From: Tubulanus polymorphus
Lineage: Eukaryota > Nemertea > Palaeonemertea > Tubulaniformes > Tubulanidae
Direction: 5' to 3'
Assembly (NCBI RefSeq): GCF_964204645.1
Contig: NC_134032.1
Span: 8,736,275-8,800,274, forward strand
DNA length: 64,000 bases
Shown here in pieces: positions 11,560 to 22,869 of this stretch (within the stretch, counting starts at the first letter, position 1; each line of letters opens with the position of its first letter). The translations under genes and the position numbers were made by a program. The notes below the pieces were generated by a model that worked only from the letters and a program-made list of their open reading frames with translations, was not told the DNA's origin and made no database searches.

Positions 11560-13920
11560 AAATGTCCACAGCTTATGCATACGTACATACATGGCCCATA
11601 TACACGTGTCTGTTTCGATTATTTCCGTGTATGTGTGTGTTTAGAGTATACAAACACATACAGATAGCGGGTATCACCCTGGCCTAGAGCTCTTTTCCGA
11701 GCTGCTGAACACACACCCAATTATTACCGAGTCAGACGCTTTAAAGGCTCTGTCCTTAAAGATATATACAGCGCAGTGTCGTGTAACGAAGTAGGTAATC
11801 GTTACAGAGAACAGTAATAAAAAAAACACCCGTAAAACGATATCAACGTTTACGTTAGATTTTGCGTATGTAAGCTATGCATATGAACATATATACACCG
11901 GTTCTATCGATTTCTTTTCGTTTCGACGTCTGAATTGGTTGAATTACGTAATTTCGGAAAAAAGTTAATCAATCAATGAATTAATTATGAAAACGTTGAC
12001 AAACGTAATCAAAGATATCGAAATGTTTTAAGCGTTGGTATTATTCATATACTACGTTTCTTGAAATACGTTATCTTTTTTTAGAAGAGAATTATCTACG
12101 TAATATTTAGGATTTTTAGCGTTGGACCAGGCCCGAGCAGAATTTTAGCACGGGACAAATGAATGCGTACGGATTCCAACTGGTTCCCGAATGACCCTCT
12201 TCGCTTCGTTTCGAGCCCGAAACTTTTTGTCTTAGAATTTTTCGATTCTAATTCTTGATTGTGATAAACTTTCGTTTTTAATTCTTTTAAATCTGTTTTA
12301 TAATGTGGGTTTTAACTCCGTTATCTATTGGTTTCTAATGACAAACGACTGCATCTGATATCGATAAAGTAAAAACCCAAAGTAGAATGAAAAAACGTAG
12401 AAGAGAATTAGATTTAGAAGAAATGGCTCATATAGAATCGAGCCGAAACTGCATTAGATTCTCTTCTAGTTTTTTTAAGCTATTTGACTACCTAGAAAAA
12501 ATGCTTCCAGCCTACGTACACACGCTACCAGTGCACACACTCCATGACGTAAGGTCTTTCAACTGTTGTACTGTTCTCCAAGGATCGACTAGACAGTTGA
12601 ACGTTTTGAGTCCCGGGTGGTATCTACTAAACGCATGTGATAGCACAGTACGAAAATTTGTAAATTTTCTGAGGTCGCAATAAATCGAATGAAATGAATA
12701 AAAAAAGTTTAGGGAAGAGTAATAAATTGCGAAGATAGAAACTATTGAATCAATGTCCAAATTCTAATCAATATTTTTTTCAATTTCATCCGTATAAATT
12801 TCATTTGTCAATTTTTTTAATCGTGGTTTTTTGGATCAGGAAAATAATGCTCCTCAAGGTCTCTTCGATTCGAAGTGACGGATCGACATTTCAGTTTCAC
12901 AAATCCCAATTAAAAAAGTTCGAATTTTTAGTTGCAAATAGTTCAATATAATTTTATGACTCCGAACGGCAACTCGGAACTTACGGTACATGTAGGCCAT
13001 CCTAGATCCAGTTGTTCCACAGTTCTGAGTCAAAATTTGACTGTTGAGTTGAGGAAATAGTTCATTATTCACAATAATGGTATTCTATCCGACGGTGAAC
13101 AGTTCCCGGTGGTCCAAAAATCCAAAGTCCAGTTGCAAATACCCCTACTATAGTATCCAAATACCGTACAATTTTTTGTACTTTTTCTTCACTATGCTTT
13201 ACACGATGTAGATGTACCTTCTTTAACTTGTTCTCTTAAGTGATCGTGGTGAATGTTTTTTTTTTGTATTGTATTTTTTTAGTAAAGCAATTAACCTACA
13301 TAATAATGATAATGATGGTGATACCCCACCGCCGGAAAAATCTAAAATTTCAGTTGCAAATACTTCCCAGAAAATTCGTGAAGCCACTTAGTTGCTAAAA
13401 TTCCCAACAATTACGCGGTTACCTAAATTGTCTTCGGCGTACACTCGTAGGCGAATCCGAACATTCAGTTCAGAAATCCTTCCTGAAAAATCCAATATCC
13501 GACTTCGAAAATAAAACACAATTGCTTGAAAATCCTGCCCAAATCCAGGCTCAATAGTGCCACAATCACTGGCATGAGGGACGAATTCCGCAATCGGAGC
13601 GACAATCTAGATCAAACGAATTCAAATTTAGAGCGAACCGTTATCCTAACGCCTATCCTAAGTAAGGCTGATAATTAAAACGAGAATTTGGTAGCCCACT
13701 TTGCTGCACCCCAGTCGCTGTCTCTGACCTCCTCCTCGCTGGTCTACTTGTGCGCCGTTTTTACTGCGTTAACGCGAATTTACATTTAACACGTATTACA
13801 AATTACATACAACACTTTTATCGTTTAAACCTACGCCCAAATATTCTATAACGCTGTCCTCAACGCGACGCCGCCGAGTCAAACGCGCACAGATACTATA
13901 GACGTCTGTCATTCGCAGAA
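11560..13920. other. AT-rich intergenic stretch, nothing supported
   Basis: Long T and A runs, no domain-bearing frame and no RNA gene. A frame at 12387-12683 (+) has no supporting signal. Confidence 0.4.
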
Positions 13921-13959
13921 GAACTTTTGAAATATTCTATTCATATCGGAAAATATATC

Positions 13960-14480
13960 CGCTTCCTAAATCCCTCTACGGCATCGTCAGATCACCGCAT
14001 CAATCTTCACATTAGCAATTTTTACACCCTTGTAAACCACGCGTATACCATTTCTAAAAAATGTTTCTGCTTTTTTAAATCTATCTTCGACGTCATCGAA
14101 TTACGTCTGCGGAGCTTTGCAGAAAAATGGCTGTATCCATGAATCTCCCTATGACATCATTAAACCGGTATCTCCATGAATCCCCCTAAGACATCATCAA
14201 CCCTATAGGCCCTTTAGGAAAAGATACCTGCCTCCATAAATCTCCTATGACATCATCAAACTACCCATATAGGCCCTACAGGAAAAGATGGCTGCCTTCA
14301 TAAATCCCCACTTGACATCATCAAACTATCCCTATAAATAGGCCCCTCAGGAAAAGATGGCTGCCTCCATAAATCTCCTATGACATCATCAAACTATCCC
14401 TATATATAAGCCCTTCAGTTATGCTGCCTCTATAAATGGCTGCCTTTATAAATCCCCACTTGACATAATCAAATTCCCTA
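13960..14480 (+). repeat. TGAYRTCA-core repeat, largest and most regular cluster
   Basis: Six or more units of about 65-75 bp follow each other. The best-preserved lie at 14210-14410 and read AGGAAAAGATGGCTGCCT, CCATAAATCTCCTATGACAT, CATCAAACTAxCCxTATA, GGCCC. Units are 80-90% alike by eye. This cluster defines the consensus used for the other copies. Confidence 0.75.
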
Positions 14481-14929
14481 CTGCTAATTACACGTTTTTA
14501 CGTGTCTACAGGATCCAATCGGTAGCAGGCGATCGGGTGACGTCATAGGGGGATATATATCGAGATATATTTACATATTCGCGAGTTAAACGGATTCGCA
14601 ACCATAGTAACGAGCCGATAAACCGGCATTTCGTGTAATGTGTAAAGGTTTCGTTGTTCGGTTATGTATGATATATTTTGATTACTGCGACAGAGAAATT
14701 CGCCATCGATAATGTTGTCTATAGAACTCTCCGATATACGCAACGCGTTTATGTGTGCGTGCGTGCGTGCGTGTGCGGGAATGGTTTGTACCACACCCTT
14801 GATTGTCACGCGCGATGTAACTCAATTACATCGACGAATATTAAGTTACGCGCGCTGTTTGGATTCTGATTGATGACTTCATTCCGAAATTCGTTATCTT
14901 ATCTTTTTTTCTAAATTCGGTTTTAATAC

Positions 14930-15120
14930 TCTTAACCCACTGAGCGCCACGCACGGTGTTATCAGCGGGTTCGGTGTTTCTTTTCCCAGTTGGGGAGAGA
15001 GAAACCAGATGAAAACCTTCGACCAAAGGAATTCGTCGCCACCAGGATTCGAACCCACCAACCCATAGATTGACGAGGACAGTACCAATTTTTAGAACTG
15101 TAACTGCGTCCGATTGTCGC
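14930..15120 (-). repeat. tRNA-derived SINE, leftward
   Basis: The minus strand has GGGTTCGAATCCTGGTGGCG as a B box near 15045-15060, followed by a body with CTTTGGTCGAAGG and CCCAACTGGGAAAAG. At the body's end, near 14945, another A-box-like GCGCTCAGTGGGTTAAGA occurs, suggesting a compound or truncated second unit. Confidence 0.55.
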
Positions 15121-15756
15121 AGCCGAGAAACATGAAATAAAAACCACCAGAAAATGCAAATTGACATCTTTTTATCGATATGTTCGTTGCTTAAATTTTT
15201 GTGGCAAAAGGGGTATGAACGACTATAAATCGTGCTAAAGGTTTTAGTGTGGAAACATGTTAGAAATGTTAAAATCTGTCCCACAACGCGGGATCCGCGG
15301 TCCATCTCAAAATGGTCCCTGGTAACTGAAAACTTATCTTTTGTCAACTCTTGGATTTGATTGATAATTTTCTGATGGTGGTGGTTAACTAAAATTCTGG
15401 GTCACTCAAATACTTTACATCATCCGAGTTAAACTAGTTTAAAAACGGCAGAGACGCGCCCAGAAACGGGTTGGGAAAAAGTACAAATTACATTCCCTTG
15501 TCTAACTGATTACATCAAGTGGCACGCCCATGATTTTATAGCATTCTATTACAGAATAAAATCCGTTGAAATCAACACAAAACCTCATCGATATTTCGAG
15601 AAAATGATGTAGACCTTTTTTATCTCCCAATTTTCTCTCTTTCCAAAAAACATTTAATGATTCAAATTTAGTAGTCATGCACCATTTTCGATTTTGTTTT
15701 TTTTTTCAGGCATCTACGGATTTTTCTGTGTGAAAGAATTAACATTCTGTAAGTTT

Positions 15757-15900
15757 CTGGGTCCAGTTGTGCGGTCGAAAGGAATAGATTTAAGGCAAGC
15801 CCATTTCGATTCTGAAGCTGATGTAACAACTTAAAAACGGTTTGAACTCATTTCGATTTTATAGTTAATCTAATTCAAGACCGCATGCAGCTGGACTCAG
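15757..15900. mobile_element. Short MITE-like element with CTGGGTCCAG terminal inverted repeats
   Basis: The left end CTGGGTCCAGTTGTGCGGTC pairs with the right end GACCGCATGCAGCTGGACTCAG read in reverse complement. The 144-bp interior is non-coding. Related but more diverged copies appear at about 32747-32935 and 35990-36175, sharing ATTTCGATTTTATAG- or GACCGGTCTT-type blocks. A 20-bp tandem duplication (CTCAGGTGTTCATGCTGG) follows directly at 15895-15935. Confidence 0.55.
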
Positions 15901-16693
15901 GTGTTCATGCTGGGCTCAGGTGTTCATGCTAAGTAAAAAAGGCGTCATCCCTCCTCACCGACATTTCACCAATATTTATTAAATTTTATCCAGTTTTTCT
16001 AAGAAGGTTATTCTTTAAAAGAGTAATTTTTTCTTATCAATTTTCAAAAAAAGTAATTCAGGATTTCTGACTTCCATTATGCAATGGTATGATTCAACCA
16101 AATGTTTCGTATTGTTATTCTAATCTGAATTACAAATATTCTAATTTCATTGAAGGTTTGCAAAAAAGTCTTCATTGAAAGGGGTTGAAAAAAGTGACTC
16201 CATTATTTGAGCGTTTAACAATGTGTATACATGCCTACATAGCAAACTTCAGTTGGTAGGCATTGGGACTGTGAAGCCTTTATTAATTCAAGAAAATGGC
16301 GTCTCTTTTCTATCATGCAATTTCCCATTTCAACGGAGACTTTTTGAAATTCTTCAATACAGTGAAGAATGGTGAATTAAAAAGCGATATTTTAGATCAA
16401 CTTCCAGTCTATTCTGGTCCTATGAAGACTTATCCGGGAATGAACGACCAGAACTGACTGAGCTACTAGTTGGCCACCCTCTCAAGTCAAGTTGAAATAG
16501 ACATGAGCAATCAAACGAGGAGGGATGATCACCGATGGATAATTACTTATCTCAACGTTCTATCATTTATTTTCAAATTTTCAAAATAACGGACTGTTGA
16601 GTCTCGGTTTGGCTCGATCGAAGGGGCCGACGGGAACGTCGGCAGTGCGCGCATGCGTGAGACAGTGATACATACGTTCATTAAATTGTGTAC

Positions 16694-19600
16694 CTCCTCA
16701 CTGCCCAAAATAGTTTTCAGGATGGCATTCCATCTTTGACTGTCGGCTTCGATGTCGATTTCTTCGTCGATGTCGAACGCCGGGTTGGTGTAACTCTGGA
16801 AAGTATTGAGAGAACGTATATATATTAAGAGAAAAACAATATGATCTTCCATAAATTCTCATGCAGTCAGAAATGATCTGTGCTTGGAGTTTACTGGTGG
16901 ATAAAATGCCAAATTATCGATGAGTAAAATCGCACTGCCACTGTGAAATTCTTTTTTAGCTGTTAACTCTCCACATCATAACAGTGATTTTGGATTTAGT
17001 AAATACCCGCAATAAAATGAAAAGTACTTTAGTAGGGAATCCTGACGTTTCGACTACAGGGCTAATCAGAATTCGATCAGAACCTGTTTCAAATAGAGTG
17101 AAAATCATCGCATCAATCGGGGCCCTCGATGGACCGCCATGAAATGGCGCCTAGAAGCTGGAGTTTTTTCATTTGTTATTTGATTTTTCGGAATGGTGAA
17201 TGTATTGAGTCACTGAGCGGAAACTACTCGACCAACTTAATTGAAAATGTCCAGGCTCCAGGGCAAGTAAGGTTTCCAGTATAGGATACACCAGGTTCGC
17301 TAGTGGCTGTACTCGGCTGTACCACGTTTCAATTTCTAATAAATTTGAAATTCGCAATTTGAATTTCTTAAGATTTAGAATTTTTAAATCGAGAGAATTT
17401 TTTCTGATTGGTACATCAAATCTACATCAGACACTGCTGGGAAGGCCAATCGCATACCCATTCGACGATTCGTTTGATAATATTTGGATTTGGGACACTA
17501 GAAACCTAGTCGAAAGTTCAACGAGAATGAAGTAATTTTGACTGCGGAGAACTGACTGTGTGATGTCGCGCATCTGGTATGTACCGGTATAGACCACGGT
17601 TACGCAATCGGAAATCCATTTTAACAGCCACGATTTATGATGAATACGTTTTCGGGAAGCTTTTACGTTTCGGATGAGAGTGTTTGGAAAATTTCGTGAG
17701 CACTTAGGTGCGTTGTTTAATGGACTTTATTTCGATTCCTCCTCAACAATCCAAACGATATGCCAAACTGAAGCAATGATTGGTGCCGTTGGTGCTATAT
17801 TGGCGATATCGTGCTGAATTCGACCGGTCATACACAAATCGTTCTTCTATCGTTTTTACCGATCGTATTTACAGTGGGCACGTTCAGTAACGCGGCCAGT
17901 TTACTGGTCATGTCCAGTCAGAAGTTCAGGCACCATTCGTACGCTAATTATGCCATCGCGTTGTCCGTGAGCGATTTCGTGATGTTCTTGGCTTTTGTCG
18001 GGCTTCCGTCGCTACATTGTTGATAAAGTGTCTAAATCTGGAAGGAATACATTTCAGCATTTTTTACCGAATGTGAGTTGTACGATACTACATTTGTGAT
18101 GTTCGCTTATTGCAGTACGTGGTTAGTCGTAGCCGTTTCGATTGAACGCTTAGCAGTCGTGGTATTCCCGTTCTCGGCGCCGTTTTAAGCACTCCCACGT
18201 TTTGCGCGAATCGTCACACCCTTTTCGTGTTTTTCACAAACGCCGTAACTTCGTGTTCGGTGTTCAACCTAGGATCGGCTCAATACTCCGAAAATGACGG
18301 GGGTTGCTACTTACCACATCAGCGCGAAAAAAACTGACTGGATTGAAGCCAACTTTATCATTATCTACATTTCTTTACTGCCCTTTCTGCTGATCACCAT
18401 TTCAAATGCGATCATTGTAGGCGTGTTACACTTCAACAGTCGACAACTGACCGGTTCGACTAGAAACAAAGCTACATCTATCGTTCAAACTACTAAAATG
18501 TTATTGGTCGTATCAATTGTATTTCTATCAACGCTGGTTCCTCGAGCTACCGTAGTTACGTTGGTCACGTTACCAGCGAATCATGCCGAATTAATCGTCA
18601 ACATATTCGGCATGTTCCGCTGCTGTAATTACACCGTTTAATTTCTTCATTTATATCCTTGTCGGCAACGACGTCCGGGCCTTCGTCCGATTAAAGTTAT
18701 CAGCGGTATACGCAGTGACGACCAATGAAAATCCCCAACTTCACGTGTTTAAACCAGCGAACAATATATGTTCTGAGTTTGAAATTATCGAATCTTTTTT
18801 CATGGTCAAGTCGTCCGCTCAAATGACGCCTATTTAGTGGATAAATTACCATCCTTTAGGAGTAACCATCCTTAAGAATTCAGGCAGCAATGTGCCTGAG
18901 AAACGGAAAATCGACAGTAGCAAGCGCGGGAGTTAAACAGTGTTTCGTAATAAGTCCGTCAGATGGCGAAGCGGTTGTTTGCAATTTCTGAAAGATCAAC
19001 GCACCAATAACGAAGCTAAAGTAATCGGTTCGAATAGATTTTTTATTCTAAGAGAGGCGGAGATTATTCCAGGCTCGATTACTCAACTGTGGAGTCAGCC
19101 CACGTTAACTGCCGACAGCGGAACTAATCCTGAATCCTGAAGAAAAGCCTAAGCTATTTAGACCTGGCACCACGTACGTAGAACGACACACAAATAGTTA
19201 CTCACTGAGTGGGCCCATGGCGTATGACGGGATTAAGTCACATAACAAAAATGTAGATCTTGGTTCGGACGCATGAAAACCACGAAATGGTGGCACTGGC
19301 AGAGCGAAGTTAAACCCACGATCACAACCGTTAACTAAATCCAACGTCAAATTGAATACACTTAGTTGGGACTGGGAATGGAGCTAAATCAAAACAATGT
19401 ATAAAATTAAGAGGGGAACTGACATAAACCCACACAACCGTGGAACTGGATTCGAGAAAACATTAAACAAGGGTGGATCTAGGATTCTTTGAAGGGCAGG
19501 ACCTGCAGATTGAAAAAGGCACATAATTTGAAAAGTGCAGATTTGGCAATGCGAGGGCTTCCAGCAAAGCATTGGTGTGGGTTTTGATGGCTCTAAACTA

Positions 19601-22600
19601 GGCAATAAAAGAACGAAAAGGGGCTTTTGCGGCCATTACCGGAGCGCATTTGGGCTCAGTTTTTGTCTCTTTATTCAACATTTTCTTTGCAAAAGAAGAT
19701 TTCCCAGACTTTTTGGAGGGCACATTCAAATTTTGAAGAAGTAGACCAGTCCATCCGGTCCATCCCTTAAATCCGCGCGCGTTAAACCCTCACAACTGTG
19801 ACCTGAATTCAAAAACAGATCCAACGCACAGAGTTGGGACTGGGGCCAGAGTTAAATCACTACAACAACTACACTGAAACTGAACCCGGGACCAAATCAA
19901 ATCCACACATTACCGTGGAAGTGGGGCCACTGACAAATTAAAGCCACCCAACTGCGTGAGTGGATCCAGCAGAATCGAATCAAAACCCACACGGCCGTGG
20001 ATCCGGGGTCAAATTAAACCCACGCAACCGCGGAAGCGGATTCAGAGTCAAATTAAACCCATACAATTCCCACAGAATCGAACTCGTCTCGACTTGCGAA
20101 GACGTTTAAGTGTCAACCTGTCATTGGCTGGTTGTTTGTCGCTGGAGAACAAAACCCAGTTAACCCGAGTAGTCTAGATACGATTTCCCATTAGGCACGC
20201 GTATATAATAGCTAGCCGGCAGCGACATCGTGAACAATAAATAAACCAGGCAAAAAAGAAACACCGACTGTCGAAGCGAGAAGATAAATCAATATATTGA
20301 TACAACAATTTTTGATGCCGTTAGAAGCGTTTCATTAATTTTTTTATACATTTATATACAAAAATAAGGCAATCACGCCTCTTGGTAAACTCAGATTAGT
20401 CAATAGGATCCATACATATAGTACGACTTTTATTCATTCATAGAATTTGAGAAATTATTGAAAGATTTTAATTGAATCTGAGAAGAAATCCGGGAGTTGT
20501 TGTCTGAATGCACACCAGCGACACCTGGTGGATCCTCGCTTGCCACAAACGGAATCCTCAGTCATTGCCGCAGTCAACAATCGTGTTATTAAAACAAACG
20601 AAGTTTCTCATCCCTGAGCCGTAGAACCATGTCTGTGTGGTATTTTCGCCGACCATTGGCGGCGGCTCGCACGCGGGAGAATTCATCAGCCACAGCCTCA
20701 TAACTGATTTGATTTATTACGACGAACTCTCGCTCGATTTGAAGTTATGAGAAATCATTGACTATTAAACGCGTTGAACGAGTGACCACGCCCAGTAACA
20801 GAGCCACGCCGTGATACTAAGAGATATTTTGTATTGAGAATATTACGTGCCAAAATTTCAACGAACTATACGTAGATATTCCGATCACGGGTTACCCGCT
20901 ATAGAAAAGGGTAGATATCGCCATATCGAGTGTGCAATGAAAGAATATATCCGAATTTTGAAATACGGGAGTGGTTGGTGACGAATTCTATTTTCGTTTA
21001 GAGTGTGTTCATTTTCGCAAAACTTAAGAAGGACTTTACTAAATTCATCCCGATATATTTCTGGCACTTCCCAGATGAAAGTAAAACTTTCTCAGTTTTG
21101 GTGATATACATATGCAATTTTCACATTGAAATCAATACCATACAGTGAGTGAGAAAGTGATTCTTATATCTATCCGATGACTTATTTGATAACTTTCGGT
21201 TTCGGAAGCCACGAAATAAAGTTAGAATTCCCACCACGAATAACGCGCTGAATTTTCGCACCCTCTGGCGAGTGTCAGAACACCATTATTATTCTGAACT
21301 GGTTTTGAGATAAAGCAGTGAACGATTTAAGACGCTGTAATTGGGTGGTCGGCGATCCTCGGTAGTATAGTGGTGAGTATCCGCGCCTGTCACGTGCGAG
21401 ACCCGGGTTCGATTCCCGGCCGGGGAGATATCTTTTTCCATAAAGATTTCAATTTTGTCAAAAAATTATTGCCTTTCAATAGAATATAACGTTGAATGAT
21501 TGGAAATGAAATATTTAAACTGAAATGGTAGTAAGTCTCGATGTTAAGATAAGGAACCATCTCAGTACAGTAGAACCATGGTTACTCACTTGCATGACTG
21601 ACGTCATGTATAAAGTCAGACAATCCGATTTTAATCATCAAATATCGCGGTGTAATGAAGACAAATTGCCGAGTTTCTGATTTTGTTCAATCATCCGCCA
21701 GTGACAGTTCATTATAGCCTATTAATTAGTTTATCCCGGGGATACATACGTACCACAAATTAAACCGTGCTTTGTAAGCAGAGATTTTCAGTGAAAGGAT
21801 TTGTAGTTAACAGCAATGAATGTTTTAGAATTATAGAATTGCACTGTCAACGTCTAGAACGTCAATTGTATTTGTAAATCGTAGCCGCAACCTGGGATAG
21901 AGAGTACGGGACACTGCTCTGTGACAGAGGGTATTTGACACTGCTCTGTGACAGAGGGTATTGGACACTGCTCTGTAATAGAGGGTACAGGACACTGCTC
22001 TGGGATAGAGGGTATGGGACACTGCTCTGGGATAGAGGGTATGGGACACTGCTCTGTGACAGAGGGTATTGGACACTGCTCTGGGTTAGAGGGTATGGGA
22101 CACTGCTCTGGGATAGAGAGTACAGGACACTGCTCTGTGACAGAGGGTATTGGACACTGCTCTGGGATAGAGGGTACAGGACACTGCTCTGGGATAGAGG
22201 GTATGGGACACTGCTCTGGGATAGAGAGTACAGGACACTGCTCTGGGATAGAGGGTATGGGACACTGCTCTGTGACAGAGGGTATTGGACACTGCTCTTG
22301 GATAGAGGGTATGGGACACTGCTCTGTGACAGAGGGTATGGGACACTGCTCTGTGACAGAGGGTATTGGACACTGCTCTGGGATAGAGGGTATGGGACAC
22401 TGCTTTGGGATGGAGGGTACAGTAGGACAGAGATTATCACGGGGATTGGCTTTGTAGGAGATTATCATCATTTGCTACAATAATATTGAATAACATTCAA
22501 TAAATTTCATGATCAGAAAATTATTTTCATCTAATACCTGGTCCTTGGTCATCGGAATTTCCTTGGATACTTTCGTTTCGACGTCGACAACGACGTCGCT

Positions 22601-22768
22601 ACTAGTTGCTGGAGCCGCCGCTGGCGGCGTCGGAGTGGGCGGTTTAGCTTCATCCTCTGTCACCAGGTTGGTTTTGTCGCCACTGCTGTCTGCATCCGGT
22701 GTCGTTGCCGCCGGTTCGCTGGAAGACTCTGGAACGCTGGTTGGTCCATTCGAAACCGTGTCGGACAT
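16694..22768 (-). CDS. Two exons of a leftward gene of unknown product
   Basis: Exon 1 runs from ATG at 22768 to 22538 (77 codons) and ends at CAG|GTATTA. Exon 2 is 16795-16694 (34 codons), bounded by TTTCCAG| and GAG|GTACAC. Both are phase 0 and join cleanly. Exon 1 is acidic and Ser/Pro/Thr-rich, starting MSDTVSNGPTSVPESSSEP and ending KEIPMTKDQ, as in a disordered cytoplasmic N-terminus. Exon 2 contains SYTNPAFDIDEE and RWNAILKTILGSEE. No family was recognised. An additional exon in the long intron cannot be excluded, and further exons must lie to the left of 16694. The intron starts with a 27-bp minisatellite about 110 bp after the donor. A TGACGTCA site (22835-22842) sits about 70 bp upstream of the ATG. 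Confidence 0.5.
17776..18836 (+). pseudogene. Rhodopsin-like peptide GPCR pseudogene, intronless, frameshifted
   Basis: Seven-helix receptor landmarks appear in order but in different frames. TM1 has TFSNAASLLVM (GN...V equivalent). TM2 has YANYAIALSVSDFVMFLAF (17940-18000). TM3 has the conserved-type Cys (ECELYDT), then CSTWLVVAVSIERLAVVVFP with ER in place of DRY (18110-18175). TM5 (FIIIYISLLPFLLITISNAI) and TM6 (TTKMLLVVSIVFLS) lie in 18294-18560. TM7 has TPFNFFIYILVGNDVRAF with NFFIY for NPxxY (18630-18680). At least three shifts or stops break it: after PSLHC at 18023, before TM4 and at 18620. No Met opens the TM1 frame. The pattern resembles FMRFamide-receptor-type class A receptors in general. 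The exact ligand class is not known. Confidence 0.75.
18890..19200. other. Intergenic, nothing supported
   Basis: No gene, RNA or clear repeat was recognised between the GPCR pseudogene and the following minisatellite. Confidence 0.4.
19200..20090 (+). repeat. GGAACTGGATCCAGAGTCAAAT minisatellite, array 1
   Basis: Degenerate units of about 40-50 bp repeat the phrases CCGTGGAACTGGA, CCAGAGTCAAATTAAACCC and ACACAAC. The best units lie at 19890-20080. A second array of the same family is at 29860-30365, and single fragments occur near 36910 and 45880. Confidence 0.65.
20505..20600 (+). repeat. CACCTGGTGGATCC dispersed repeat, single copy
   Basis: Contains CACCAGCGACACCTGGTGG followed by ATCCTCGCTTGCCACA and a trailing CCTCAGTCATTGCCGCAGT, matching the layout at 10690-10905 and 24005-24160. 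Confidence 0.55.
21356..21427 (+). tRNA. tRNA-Asp (anticodon GTC)
   Basis: All 72 bases fold as a standard tRNA. The acceptor stem TCCTCGG pairs with CCGGGGA and is followed by discriminator G. The D arm carries the A box (TAGTATAGTGGTGAGTATCC). The anticodon stem CGCGC/GTGCG holds loop CTGTCAC with GTC at 21389-21391. The T arm CCGGG-TTCGATT-CCCGG carries the B box. It is nearly identical to metazoan tRNA-Asp. A run of five T at 21432-21436 fits a Pol III terminator. No CCA is encoded, as expected in eukaryotes. This is the only intact tRNA gene in the window. Confidence 0.97.
21894..22425 (+). repeat. 27-bp minisatellite, about 19-20 units
   Basis: Units alternate between variants of GGACACTGCTCTGTGACAGA plus GGGTATT and GGACACTGCTCTGGGATAGA plus GGGTACA or GGGTATG. 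Because 27 is divisible by three, several frames stay open through the array on both strands, giving 9-residue peptide repeats such as CPIPSIPEQ (minus) and TLLWDRGYG (plus). It lies in the intron just after exon 1 of the 22768 gene. Coding use is unlikely but the order of unit variants is informative for array evolution. Confidence 0.95.
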
Positions 22769-22869
22769 CAGGCGTAACGGACGTTCCGTCGATGGCGCAA
22801 CATCAATGCGTTACGATGCGGTAACTGACCACTATGACGTCACTAGAGGAAAATATAAACGAAAAACGT

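Noticed and set aside
21854-22483. Long frames on both strands through the 27-bp minisatellite
   Set aside because: They follow automatically from a repeat unit divisible by three. No start context or transcript signal.
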